64,000 nt of DNA from Periplaneta americana (GCF_040183065.1 NW_027185501.1:956001-1020000); one strand, 5' to 3'; numbered from the stretch's first letter, positions 21,924-32,706 are shown. A program made the numbers and translations. Notes: generated by a model from the letters alone, not told the origin.

Positions 21924-22359
21924 GATTAATAATATATTTTATTACTCTCGTGATATTTAATTAAAACACAATCACTAATTTCAAACATATCACAGCACGA
22001 TACCTGAACTAAACTACCATATAGCAACTATTATTTTAAGATTGGATGCAATGCAGTCTACAGACGCACATCACAAAATAATCATCACGTGCTCAGTGGA
22101 AAGAGAAAAGAGAAAATTATTCATTTAACCGAGGGAAGTACCGAATACCGATGAGGCAATGCGTACCTAATTGTATGCTGCTGTGCAATTTTGTGTAACG
22201 GTAGTGACCATTGAAAAATCCGAAGTCGAGAAATTAGATCCACGTATGTACGTAGGCTATAAGTAATAAAAATTAGAATGTATCTAAAAAAATTCAAAAT
22301 GGCCAAAAACAGCTAAATGGAGCACAGAAAGTGGCTAAATTGTAACACTGCCTTACACC

Positions 22360-22978
22360 CCTTATTACCCCACCCACCTTTTCTACCAGTGTGGCTCGGC
22401 TGCATCAACATTCATTCTCGCGGCGGCAGGTATACAATACGCTTTCAAGAATTACAAATGAACAGATAATAAAATCCTTAGGAACACACCTTTAGAAAGT
22501 AATAGAAAAATGAATGAGGAAAACGGATAAGTTAAAAGACATGTAAAATAATTTTTAAAATATATATGTGTTCATTGCTTATATGCTATAAATTTATGTT
22601 TCCGTAGGTGACGACAAGAGGAAAGTTTTCGAAAAATCTAAAGCAGGCTAGGTACAAAGAAATCTCGAAGAAACTACCGACAGGAAATCTAGCATAATTG
22701 TAAACCTTGAAACGAGATAACGCATTATAAATACAATGACTTTATTACAATCCTCTCTGAAAATTACAGTGCCGCCACTGACGGACCTTCCATGCGCAAA
22801 AAATGTATACAACTCTACGCAGAAGTCGATCATCCCCAATAGAAGTGGAGTTAGGCTGACGTCATATTTCCCCTACTTACGGGTTCTGCAGGCCTGCACT
22901 AGACACTATCAAGGGGACACTCCAATAAAAATGACAATTTCCTAATCATGTTTTTCAAATCAAAATAATTCTGAGAGC
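22360..22978. other. No gene seen
   Basis: Mixed sequence without recognisable frames, inverted ends or tandem structure. Confidence 0.45.
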
Positions 22979-24110
22979 ATGTTCACTATGCAAAGGACTA
23001 ACAAAACCCAAATTCTGAACTCCCATGTGGTCATTCTTGTTCTGATTCATGTTGTTGTCCTTATCGTGATTTTTGTCATGATTCTTATCGCTGTCCTTGC
23101 CGTTGAGCTTCTAATCCTTATCGTGGTCCTTGTTGTATTTGTTCTAGTCCTTGTGGGGATGATTGTTGTAATTGTCGTGGTCTTTGTCCTTTTTGTGATC
23201 CTTGTAGTGGTCCTTGTCCTTATTGTGATCCTTGTCGTACTACTTGCCGTGATCCTTATCGCGATCCTTGTCATTGTCCTTATCATTTTCCTAATCATGG
23301 TCCTTATCATAGTGCTTGCCGTCTTTGTCATGGTCCTCATAGTAGTTTTTATTTTTCTCACAATACTTATCGTGGTCGTGGTTCTTATCGCAATCCCTAT
23401 TGTGGTCCAGTTCGTAGTCCGTATCGTGATGCTTGCCGTGGCCCATGTTGTGATCCTTGTTGTGGCTCTTGTCGTTGTTCTTATCTTCTTTTTTGCCCTT
23501 ATCGTGGTCCTTATTATGATCCTTGTTGTCTTTCTCGTGGTCTTTACCGTAGTCGTTGTCTTTGTCGTGATTGTTGTCTTTGTTGTAGCTTTATCGTGGT
23601 CTTTGTTGTCTTTCATACGGTCCTTGTGATCTTCACCGTGGTAATTATCATGGTTCTTAATTTGATTCTAACCGTGGTCCTTGTCTTTGCCTTATCGCGG
23701 TCCTTGCTGTCCTTATCATGGTCGTTATCGTGATCTTTGCCTTTGTCGTGGTCATTGTTGTCTTTATCTTATTTCTTATAGTGATCCTTATTGTCTTTGT
23801 CGTCATTCTTATCATAGTCCTTGTTTTTGTCGTGATTTTTATCGTAGTCTTGGTCTTTGTCGTGATCCTTGTAGTCCATGTCGTGGCCTAAGCTGTGATC
23901 CTTATCGCAGTTCTTGTCTTTGACTTTGTCGTGGTTCTTATCTTGGTCCTTATTATCTTTGTTACGATCCTTATCTTGATCCCTGTTGATTTCCTTATAG
24001 ACCTTATCGTGGCCGTGGTTCTTTTGATCCTTATCGTGATCTTTATCGTGGTCCTTGCTTTTAACCTTGCCGTGGTTCATATAGTGGTCCTTGTTATTTT
24101 TGTTATAGTC
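22979..24110. repeat. Degenerate hexamer-based minisatellite, open on both strands
   Basis: About 1.1 kb built from GTCCTT and GTGATC-type hexamers (for example TTGTCGTGGTCCTTATCGTG). Because unit lengths are multiples of six and units lack stop triplets, + frames give a Val/Leu/Ile run (22979-23629, 216 codons) and - frames give Thr/Arg-rich (23047-23616) and Asp/Lys/His-rich (23769-24080, KDHDKDHDKDQ) runs. No signal, splice site or family homology is visible. Treated as satellite DNA. Confidence 0.8.
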
Positions 24111-24269
24111 CTATACAGTGCAGCTCCATAAATAGACACTCCACAAATAGACGCTCACTCTCGTATAGTTCACGATACAAAGTGAGTCAACGCATCCTGT
24201 CCCGTGCTGCACAGGGCTAACCAGTTGAACCAGTGCAGCAGTGTGCAGATACTCGTACACGTTGGCAGC

Positions 24270-24440
24270 AAGGCAGGGAACAAAAAATGTGTACTTATGT
24301 TGAAGCAGAAGTTACAACTATTGGAACGGTTTAAAAAATGTGAATCAATCGGAGCCATCCCTCAAGAATTTGACATTTCGATGAGAACAGTGCATGGCAT
24401 GAAACAAAATTATTCATCTAAATACGAGGCATTCTGTAGT
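24270..24440 (+). pseudogene. CENP-B/jerky-type HTH fragment (pogo-derived)
   Basis: KKCVLMLKQKLQLLERFKKC then ESIGAIPQEFDISMRTVHGM matches the N-terminal HTH of CENP-B, jerky and Tigger proteins (K..LTLKQKLEIL..F..GES...LA.EFGVS..TV..I). The frame goes on through about 20 further codons without similarity and stops at 24482. No DDE domain follows. It is unrelated in sequence to the pogo element at 13.6-16.4 kb. Confidence 0.6.
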
Positions 24441-24489
24441 AATTACAAGAAGCTTTGTTATTATCAGTTAATTTTAGGATGAAAACACA

Positions 24490-25255
24490 GCTTATTTTGT
24501 GTAATTTCCTAAATTTAATCAATAAGGATGATTTATGTTCTCTCTTGAAGGGTATACACCATTTTAAAATAATTTAATACACAAACAGAACTATCACATG
24601 AAATGCTCAGTAAGTTTTTGTAGCTTTATTCTCTTCAGCTCTAATCAACAATAACAATAATCTAGGTTGCGAGGCAACGATAGAAAAAATGCGAAAACAA
24701 ATGAATGAGGTGTATAAACAACTGAATGCTCTTTCATATTTAAGTATAAAAATATAGGGGTGCCATTTTAAATTTTAAAGTGAGGGTGGCTGGGGTAGGA
24801 GGTGAAATCCAAAATGCAATTAAGCCTTGTTTAAGACTTCCCCCTTGATATCTAAATTTACGTGTTTTTTAAATTGAATTCAATTTAAATAACTAGTTAC
24901 TTAGAGTGGGGTGTTTTGAAATGAAAGTCCTGTATGCAGATACATTTAGAGAGTTTTTCCTCTAGAAGTTTGTTTTATGTTTCAAATGTATCACGTATAT
25001 TATACTTAATCACGGATTTGTTTTGTTATATATTTTGCATATACTACAATATATTATTTAAAATTATATACGCTAATTATTTATGTTTCGGTTTGTACGC
25101 CATAAAAACATTGTACAGCCCTTATGTTTACCAATGTCCGCAGTACTCCGTAGAAAGACAGAGTTCGTACCTCGTCTCGCACACGGACCATTGCTGTGTC
25201 CATTTGTGGAGTTCCACTGTATTTGTCATTTCAAAATAATGTTTTTCCCCTTTAG
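24490..25255. other. AT-rich, no gene seen
   Basis: Small frames only. No recognised repeat. Confidence 0.45.
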
Positions 25256-25289
25256 AAAGTAGCTTTTGTGTCACACGGTAAGCTACTTT
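25256..25289. other. Perfect 10-bp hairpin
   Basis: AAAGTAGCTT and AAGCTACTTT separated by 14 nt. It could be a transcript hairpin or the centre of an old inverted-repeat element. Confidence 0.5.
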
Positions 25290-25569
25290 CATATTTTCAT
25301 AAAAGATCAAACATCATGGACGAAAATATGCATGCACGGCCAGACACCTTCCTACGTGGCTACACCTATATCGTGTGAATAGCGCTATAGAACTGACACT
25401 TCTCACCACCAAGAACCATCCCATTCTTTTTTGGAGACAAATGTAGCTATAGAAACCCGTAGGTTGTTGGCACCCTGACTTCAGATGCAGAAAAGGATTA
25501 TGTGAGTCGTAGAGAGAAATATTTTAATACACATTATCATTAGAGATTCGAACAAGAAATGTAGCAAAA

Positions 25570-25571
<2 letters not shown>

Positions 25572-25625
<54 letters not shown>
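25572..25625. repeat. Microsatellite (AT)n
   Basis: About 27 TA/AT dinucleotides. Confidence 0.98.
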
Positions 25626-25629
<4 letters not shown>

Positions 25630-25800
25630 GAACTGGTAATGTAAATTACGGGAAAACGGCTGAACGGATTTTAATAAATGACCCCTCATTTTGAAGCTTG
25701 GAAACCAAAGTTTTTCAGAAAAATAGCAGTTTTCAGTGAAATAACAATTTTCCTACATCATTTTCATGTTTTCCAAAATCCATCTTTCGTCAGTTTTGAA
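25626..25800. repeat. Interspersed repeat fragment
   Basis: ACGGGAAAACGGCTGAACGG and the text after it resemble a motif common in insect interspersed repeats, often next to (TA)n. Family not assigned. Confidence 0.4.
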
Positions 25801-25999
25801 AACTAATTGCATTTCAGAATAAAACAAAACACACACTACAATAAACAATAGGCTATTACACGAAGGCCATGACCTGCAGGATTGCTGACATATTTAGAGT
25901 TCAAATTCAATTTGTTATTAATAACTTCGAGACTTACTAAAATTATTTACAGGTCTGATTCTGCGGTGTGTAATTTTCTGAGCATAGCTGTGTATTGGA

Positions 26000-26730
26000 T
26001 ATTAAAATCTACAAAACGTGAGCTGGTTTGATGACATTATTACCATTAGAAATGGAAACTTGCGTAAGATAATACTATTGTTATTAAAAATCAAATATTT
26101 TTATAGTTATTAATCAAGTGCGTTTGGATCTTTTTCTTATACTTAATGGGGGTGTGGTGTAGATATTTATATGCGTCATTCTCTTGAGTATTGGCTCGAG
26201 AGAGCGCAAAAATTACAATTCCTAAGAAAAGACGGTATTATTTACTATAAAATAATAGGCCTACAAAATTGTGTAGTCTCCCGATCATTTTAGCAAGATC
26301 TCTTACATTTCAAGGTTTACATGCAGCAGCTATACCAAGATACTATGTCTATTCGAACGTATAGCAAACTTGACTCTTTTAACTTTCACCTACAATTACA
26401 ATGACCTGAAATAGCTATTGCTTTACTCCCACATGAAAAGCCCACTGATCGTCCTGACATTCTTACTTGCGTTTTCGCATTGAAACTCAAAAACTGAAGG
26501 TGGATATATTCAAGAAAAAGTATTAGGCATAAAAAACCATTCAGAGGAAGTATGTTTCATTATTACGGAAGCAAATAACTTTCAAAATGTCTGGTATTTT
26601 TCATTGAAAATAAATCTCAAAAATTTTTATTTGAACGTTTAATGAACTCAGTTTGCAGCATTTGCTGCACAAGCCACTAATATACTCTAAAAGACTCAAG
26701 CCATGCACTAAAATCAGATAAAATAAACAC
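26000..26730. other. No gene seen
   Basis: AT-rich sequence without recognisable content. Confidence 0.45.
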
Positions 26731-26734
26731 TTCA

Positions 26735-26976
26735 TGAATAATTTCAAGGGAAAAATTGTTCCGGGGCCGGGTATCGATCCTGGGACCTCTGGTTGAACGT
26801 ACCAGCGCTCTACCACTGAGCTACCCGGGAACTCCACCCGACACCGTCTCAACTTTTCCCTTTATATCCACACAACTCGCGTGGGCTGACGAAATGCCAG
26901 AGACCCACAACGAGTGCACAGAATCTCTGTGTGACTTGAAATTGTGGTTTTCTGTTAACGTACACAGTAACGTATA
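26735..26976 (-). repeat. Isolated divergent copy of the array monomer
   Basis: About 240 bp homologous to the 285-bp array unit at 37-64 kb, including the tRNA-like core, the flanking TTTTTCCC/GGGAAAA arms, GAGTGCAC and TTGTGGTTTTCTGTTAACG. It lacks the segment with the ATTTGCAT octamer and ends in AT-rich sequence. Divergence from array copies is clearly higher than among them, so it is an old dispersed member rather than a recent escapee. Confidence 0.85.
26759..26830 (-). tRNA. tRNA-like sequence, Asn-type GTT loop (isolated copy)
   Basis: A 72-nt cloverleaf on the - strand. The anticodon arm is CTGGT/ACCAG around loop ACGTTCA, with central GTT and C at the position of U33. The acceptor is TCCCGGG/CCCCGGA with one C-C mismatch, D arm GCTC/GAGC, T arm CCAGG/CCCGG with one mismatch. 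TTTTT follows at +4. Compared with array copies it has paired changes at 27:43 (T-A to C-G) and 6:67 (A-T to G-C). Confidence 0.6.
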
Positions 26977-26979
26977 TAT

Positions 26980-27605
26980 TAATTATATTATTAATTAATT
27001 ATATATATTAAAAAGAAAAGGAACATGTGCTTCTATCATTGCAGAAACAATGTAAAATTTCTTCAATTTTGGTGAAAACATCATCACAATTGGGATTCAC
27101 TAACTGAAAATATATTTCAATACTCAGTGCATTGTATTTCTTTTTATGAATAAATATATACGCATCATTTTATGTTGTTACTATTTTCTATTACCAAGCA
27201 CATCCCCATCCCCAATGACTAGGTTCAGTTTAACCATTGACATTCTCACAATTGTGATATCCGTTACTCTCAATCATCCTCAGGTTTCATCATACAAACA
27301 TGTATTTCAAATCCACCACTCCCAAATCAATAAGCTACCACTGGAATTATGTTATATTCTTGTAACATATATGTTTAGAATAATCTCAACATATACACCA
27401 ATTCTTAAGGATTATTAATATTTGAAAACCTATATACCAATTCTTAATATTGGAAAAGGATTACTAATATTTGAAAGGAAAGTGTAATAGGTTAATAACC
27501 CATTCCCCATTTGGAACTCTAAACGAACCCAACCCTTTGATTATGTGAGATGGAAATGGATGGTTAAGACATAAAAGAAATTACAGTGCAAAACTATTTC
27601 CAAAA
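26980..27605. other. AT-rich, no gene seen
   Basis: No recognisable frames. A poly(A) signal of the gene at 27784-28490 lies just to the right (AATAAA on -, 27612-27617). Confidence 0.45.
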
Positions 27606-27710
27606 AGAACATTTATTACAATTCGAACATTCTTCATAATCAAGCTTAACATTCACCACGCTTCATCATGGTCACTGTTTTTTACACTCAGAGCATTTAA
27701 ATTGTGCGAT

Positions 27711-27780
27711 TTCTTCTTCTTCTTCTTCTTCTTCTTCTTCTTCTTCTTCTTCTTCTTCTTCTTCTTCTCTCTTCTTCTTC
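27711..27780. repeat. Microsatellite (CTT)n
   Basis: About 22 CTT units in the presumed 3' UTR of the small spliced gene, reading (GAA)n in its transcript. Confidence 0.97.
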
Positions 27781-27783
27781 AAT

Positions 27784-28490
27784 TCAAACCGAGGCTGGAG
27801 CTGCAGTATCATCTGAATTAAAATAAAAAATAAATATTGTGAGACATTATTAACGCTATGGCTGCTATTACACTACCAAAGTTTTTTTTGACAAAGATCT
27901 TTTATAAAATATATGATAGTGTAATAGTTGTATAAATTCGAGCGTATTATTCATCATCTTGCCCCCCCGCCCACTGCTGTCTAAACTTGTTCAATGTCAA
28001 TTATTCTATACTGCAATACTTCTTTCATTACACTTCTAAATAATTCACCTCATCATCCAGCCACATTACCTCCAACCGATATGTGTATAGCTCGGATTAC
28101 TTTCTACATGATACAATTACATGTAATTCCTCACACATTCACACTTATACTGATAAAATTAAGCAATTGTTACTCACCTTTCTTTTTCTGAAACTCCAAC
28201 TTGTGCATTTTCTTCCCATCACCTATCTCCACCTGTCCTTTGTATAGTAGAACAATGTCTGACTCATCATTCACATTATTCAACAATGCGTCCGACATAC
28301 TGCTAAATCGCTGTGGTAGAAAAACTGAAAATTCCTCTAGCATTGCGAGGATTGTTGTCCCGTATCGAGTTCTTTTCCTCTCCATGCTTTTTATTAAATA
28401 TGGTTTTCCAGGTGTTAACTCTCCTATATTGTAAATTTTGTTCACGTATTCTCCGGCTCCCAAACGTGTAAGCATCGAGCAGGAATCCAT
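27784..28490 (-). CDS. Small spliced gene, 113-aa protein of unknown function
   Basis: Exon 1 (28490-28178) starts MDSCSMLTRLGAGEYVNKIY and continues NIGELTPGKPYLIKSMERKR, TRYGTTILAMLEEFSVFLPQ, RFSSMSDALLNN, IVLLYKGQVEIG and KLEFQKKK. A consensus donor AAAG/GTGAGT (28177) and a strong acceptor (TTTTAATTCAG, ending 27813) join it in phase 1 to exon 2 (27812-27784), which adds DDTAAPASV and a stop. AATAAA lies 167 nt downstream (27612-27617). No signal peptide or membrane segment. The spacing of KPY.I...ERKRTRYGT...A.LEE...FLPQRF.....L......LLYKG......LEF looks like a small beta-rich (OB-like) fold, of a kind I loosely associate with invertebrate mobile-element proteins. I do not recognise a named family. 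Upstream lie 200-bp repeats that share TTATGCATATGTA with the 5' flank, so the gene and repeats may belong to one element. Confidence 0.6.
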
Positions 28491-28552
28491 ATTGATTTAC
28501 TGCAGCGATTATGCATATGTAATAACATTACACAACATATACGGAAAACCCT

Positions 28553-28557
28553 AATAT

Positions 28558-28602
<45 letters not shown>
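28553..28602. repeat. Microsatellite (TAA)n
   Basis: About 16 TAA units upstream of the small spliced gene. Confidence 0.95.
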
Positions 28603-28822
28603 CCATGTTCTGCGATTGTTTTTTAATCAAATATCAAGTACGAATAGAGAGCACCAACTTAAGTAATTATTGAAAAGGTGCAATATATTGGACCTATCAT
28701 ACAATATTATTTGAGACGTTCAGAGCAGAAGTAGTGTAGGTCAAAAATGGTATTGATGGTTAAAGTAAACATTCTGTAAAATACAGCACAAAGTAGCAAT
28801 TAATATTTAATTTAATAATGCA

Positions 28823-30048
28823 CGCATAGCAGATAGCGATTAGGCAAATGTCATCAATACAATATTTGTGTAACAAAAGACGCTGCAAGAACAATCGCCG
28901 GATATGAATTAGCAAAGATTGCATATTATTTACATCATGCAATATTTGTGTAATATTTTTTATCATCACTTAGCAATTTCATCGCCGGATGTAAAATTAG
29001 CAACCTTGCATAATACTTGCACACATAGCAGATAGCGCTTATGCACTGGTAATCAATACAATATTTGTGTAACATAAGACGCTGCGAGAACAATCGCCGG
29101 ATGTGAATTAACAGCTTGCATATTATTTGCATCATGCAATATTTGTGTAATATTTTTTTATCATCACTCAGCAATTTCATCGCCGGACAATCACCGGATG
29201 TGAGCTTGCATAATATTTGCACGTGTAATCACATCATCATTGTGCAGGTGAAATTTCAACTATACAAACTTGTATGAACATATGTAATTCAAATTATTAC
29301 GTTACGCCCCAACTTCAATTACATACCTGCATTTGTGAATGACGTCACACTTTAAGTTACGCCACTATGATCGTGTGTATTTCAAATTATTACCCCATCC
29401 CCCATTTCCAACTTCAATTACAAATTTATGACGTCACACTTTAAGTTACGCCACTATGAACGTATGTATTTCAAATTATTACCCCGCCTCCCCCATTTCC
29501 AACTTCAATTACAAATTTATAACATCACACTTTAAGTTACGCCAATATGAACGTATGTATTTCAAATTATAAACACCCCTCGCCCATTTCCAACTTCAAT
29601 TACAAATTTATAACGTCACACTTTAAGTTACGACCCTTCGTGACGTAAGACACATCCTGTTTAATTTACAAGTGTGCTAGATTAATTTTTTATCAGCAAA
29701 TGGCTTAAAGTACAACCATTTATGTCCCACATTCCAATTTACACTTGCGAATTTCCAACACCCAACCCCCCCCCCATTTTCCATTCCTCATCAATTAAAT
29801 TACCATTAGATTAGAATCTTAATAATAATAAGAAAAAGAATGTATGTGTTTAAGTGTGATAGATTAATTCTTTACTCAGCAATTGGATGTGAGCTTGCAT
29901 AATATTTGCATACATAGTAGATAGCGAGTATGCATATGTATTCAATACAATATTTGTGTAACATAAGACGCTGCGAGAACAATCGCCGGATGTGAATCAG
30001 CAACCTTGCATAATATTTGCACACATAGCAGATAGCGAATATGCACAT
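28823..30048. repeat. 200-bp tandem repeat, two full and two partial copies
   Basis: Units begin CATAGCAGATAGCG at 28825, 29025 and (diverged, CATAGTAGATAGCG) 29913, with a further start near 30025. Each contains ATCAATACAATATTTGTGTA, GACGCTGC, ACAATCGCCGGAT and TTGCATAATA. Copies 1 and 2 are adjacent. Copies 3 and 4 are separated from them by the 90-bp repeat block. The last unit is cut short. Confidence 0.85.
29340..29637. repeat. About 90-bp tandem repeat starting TGACGTCAC
   Basis: Units start at 29340, 29429, 29520 (TAACATCAC) and 29611 (TAACGTCAC) and run CACTTTAAGTTACGCCACTA, then ATTTCAAATTATTACCCC and CCATTTCCAACTTCAATTAC. Half-units lie before 29340 and again at 30095-30190. A C-homopolymer marks some units. 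Confidence 0.88.
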
Positions 30049-30176
30049 TAGATCTGCATTGAGGAGATGGGATTTTCAAACATATATGAACTTGTGTATT
30101 TCAACCCCCCCCCAAATATACAAACTTGTATGAATATGTCATGCCCCAACTTCAATTACGTACCTGCAAGTGTGCA

Positions 30177-30339
30177 TGACGTCACACTTTAACCTTGAAC
30201 TCTTAGATAGCCATTTATGACGTCATAATTTAAGTTACGCCCCTTTCTTACGTCATACTTTAAGCCCCACCCCCTTCATGACATCATACTTTAGCCACGC
30301 CCACTTCTGACTTCACTTGCCACGCCCCCTATGACGTCA
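30177..30339. promoter_or_regulatory. Cluster of TGACGTCA (CRE-like) palindromes
   Basis: TGACGTCA occurs at 30177-30184, 30218-30225 and 30332-30339, with related TTACGTCA (30249) and TGACATCA (30280), each followed by TTTAAG or CACGCCC. The motif is the CREB/ATF site in animals. Whether it acts here is unknown. It is also the leading motif of the 90-bp repeats to the left. Confidence 0.4.
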
Positions 30340-30424
30340 CATGGGGAGCCTCTGGGAGCCTGTCTGACAGGCTTTATGACCTTCATTTCTTATCTACTTT
30401 TGAACATAGTTCTCCCCTGTGCAG

Positions 30425-30579
30425 GTAGCCCACTGCCAGTGAAAGAAGACAAGGACAAGTCCTGGTTTGGTTTCCCCACATCTCAGGCTGGGAATTACAG
30501 TGTGACAGATTGTCGTAGCCTTGTCAAGACATTAGTGTGTGGGGTGAAGACTATCACTTGGGGCTGTGCATCTTGTAAG
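30425..30579 (+). CDS. Internal exon of a TRRAP/Nipped-A-like gene
   Basis: The exon is 155 bp, bounded by acceptor TTCTCCCCTGTGCAG (ending 30424) and donor TGTAAG/GTAATA (30580). It reads SPLPVKEDKDKSWFGFPTSQ, AGNYSVTDCRSLVKTLVCGV and KTITWGCASCK. This closely matches the segment DCRQIVKTLMCGVKTITWG..SCK that I recall from vertebrate TRRAP, the very large HEAT/FAT/PI3K-like scaffold of SAGA and NuA4 histone acetyltransferase complexes (nucleus). It enters in phase 1 and leaves on a codon boundary. No neighbouring exon was recognised in this window, so flanking introns are long: at least 6 kb to the right, and more if the satellite array is intronic. The clean frame and both splice sites argue for an active gene. 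Confidence 0.82.
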
Positions 30580-30695
30580 GTAATACGAATTCACACAATG
30601 CACTCACATATATGCATCTTGTTTTGCAGAAGGAAGAGAATCTATGATTTCGTCAGACGTACAGTGGTCATTAAACGCTTCAGTCTATTCAATAA

Positions 30696-31300
30696 TAGTC
30701 TTACTAATATACCGTGTATAGTTTTTATACGAGACTTATGCAGAGTTGAGACAGAAAACGTTAATAATAAACTGTGAATAAGCTATGGACGTATAAACAG
30801 GCCGTAACTATGCAATGGGAATTGCTTTGCAGTAGTTATATACACGAAACCCCTTGTTTAGGCGTTGTATATAGCGAAAAAAATGGCCGCCCCTCTAACA
30901 GCTGTTCGTATCGACTGTCATTTTATGATGATGGTTGCCTTGTAACCACAGAAGAACAAACCAAAGATCATAGAATTATTAGAATTAATATTGCTGTAGC
31001 TTGTATTCTTTGACCAAAATGTAGTGTGGTAATCGATTAGAGCCAGTTGTACTATCGATATTTAACACGCCATACTAGAGCGCTCTACCGGATGCAATAG
31101 AGAACCTCAGATATTCTATTACCTTTTGTAACGAAGTAATGACGAAACTATGACGTAGCTGTGTAACAGTCATACTGTTATACACAACGTATGTAGTGAT
31201 TATTAGTAAGGAATTTACACACGACTTATAAACCAGCTACTCATTGTATAAGTATAAGACAGTTAAACGTCTGTATATAGAGTTTTTATTAGTAAGACCG
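30696..31300. mobile_element. PIF/Harbinger-like non-autonomous element
   Basis: Ends TAGTCTTACTAATA and, as complement of the right end, CGGTCTTACTAATA are inverted. TAA is duplicated on both sides (30693-30695, 31301-31303), the 3-bp target typical of PIF/Harbinger. 605 bp, no transposase. It lies in the intron directly after the TRRAP-like exon. Confidence 0.7.
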
Positions 31301-31303
31301 TAA

Positions 31304-32465
31304 ATATAAAAATTGCTATTTTTCGTTTAAGTGATATGGAATATAAATCTTCGGGTTCTTATCACACTTACATCATACGTAAATAAGGACGAAAGTACTA
31401 ATAATGTTGGTGAAACATATGTAGTAATCCTGTTAAAACTGCTTACAACTCTTGCTGTCAATTTTAATCTTATATTTTACTAGCTGAAAGTACCCAGCGT
31501 TGCCCGGGTTTTCCTTTCTGCTTCTGTTTTCAAATGAACTGTTTGTTAAATTTTCGAAAATTTCGGAAACCCAACTATAGACAACCAAAACGAATTGTTT
31601 TACTACTGTTCCTCGCACATAAAGATGAATCTTTACTTAACTTCACTTACATGAATTAATACTACTTAGCCAAATGCCTGCCAGGTTTAACTAAATTTAA
31701 AACAATTGTAGATCAGGCACCGAAAAGAAGTCATGTGCATGACGTTCAACTTTGTTTCAAATTTTAAATTTATATATTTATTTGTTTTGTTTATTTATCT
31801 CTGCCGGTCAGTTACCGCTAAATTTCAAGTGCTTTATCTTAGTCGTGGCTGTCAGCGTATTAAACACCATTAATTTTTCTGCTGTCTCCTTTCCTCCCCG
31901 CCACAAATGTGACGTTGTACAGAGGCAGAGAAAAAATAATTATAAGATCTGTACATTTAACTGAAGCTGTGCTGACATACATTTCACGTAATTTCATGTC
32001 TATGTGTGCTTTCACTTGAACTTCAGAGACAGCTGATGGTAATTAGAGAATTCTCTTGTTCCCAGTCTGAATCGTTGGGGTGTCATCGTGAGCCTAAATT
32101 TATCTATCGGTCGTACCAAAGAATCAATATACGTATGTAATTCAATTTATATTGGAATATGTTTTACTCCTTGACAGCTGTACGCCCGCTTATATCATAC
32201 CAGGGCTTTTTAAAATATGACTTAAGATATAATATCTAACAAATTTAGAACATATTAAATATATTACTTTTTATTTTATATACAGAATGCAGATAGAGTA
32301 TAATTTTGCAAGAAGTCATTGTTCAGCATAAATAATAATATTCTGAAAGACATCCTATGTTATTATAGAAAATGAAGTGACCGTTCTTTCCACAACGCTT
32401 GACATACTACACTGGCAACCTGATTACACAGATACAATTTCGCAATAACACATTATTCTTAAAGG
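31304..32465. other. No gene seen; one short repeat motif
   Basis: ACTAGCTGAAAGTACCCAGC continuing GTTGCCCGGGTTTTCC at 31479-31516 is a motif I know from insect interspersed repeats (family unassigned). The rest is AT-rich without recognisable frames. Confidence 0.4.
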
Positions 32466-32469
32466 GGAT

Positions 32470-32706
32470 TATTCCTGTGTTCGTCCATGGTTTGGAATTT
32501 AGGTTAAGTTTAGATTTAAGACCTCTCCTGGCACCACATTATCATAATCATCCTATCCTATCATCGGGGTAATGTAACTCTGCCTTCCAAGCGCCTTAAC
32601 CTCAGAAGTGTGTTACAACTATGCCACTGCCAGAAGAGAAGACCAGAAATGTCGAAAAGACAACCTGGTGGCATTGGTTAAAAAAATAATGATAATAATA
32701 ATAATA
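32470..32706 (+). repeat. SINE/LINE 3' fragment with (AATA)n tail
   Basis: GGTTAAGTTTAGATTTAAGA, CATCGGGGTAATGTAACTCT and GACAACCTGGTGGCATTGG followed by TTAAAAAAATAATGATAATA resemble the 3' part of an insect retroposon ending in a simple A-rich tail. Family not assigned. Confidence 0.4.

Larger units (their letters stand above)
19545..22350 (-). mobile_element. hAT transposon, internally altered, carrying a later insert
   Basis: A perfect 8-bp target duplication CCTTACAC lies at 19537-19544 and 22351-22358. Terminal repeats are short (CAATGTTGCC at the left, CAGTGTTACA as the complement of the right). AAAATGGCCAAAA..GCTAAA occurs near both ends in the same orientation. The - strand contains the N-terminal start (21825-21923) and C-terminal part (about 19850-20100) of a hAT transposase. 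Between them lies a 1.7-kb insert ending in poly(A). Confidence 0.85.

Noticed and set aside
22979-23629. 216-codon Val/Leu/Ile frame as a membrane protein
   Set aside because: The opposite strand is equally open and the DNA is a hexamer minisatellite. No signal, loops or conserved residues.
28823-30339. Terminal region of an integrated DNA virus
   Set aside because: TGACGTCA-rich repeats are suggestive, but no viral gene was recognised, so I leave it as an unclassified repeat block.
30580-30777. Extension of the TRRAP-like frame past 30579 and the frame at 30774-31013
   Set aside because: A consensus donor lies at 30580, similarity stops there, and the downstream text is intron and a Harbinger-like element.
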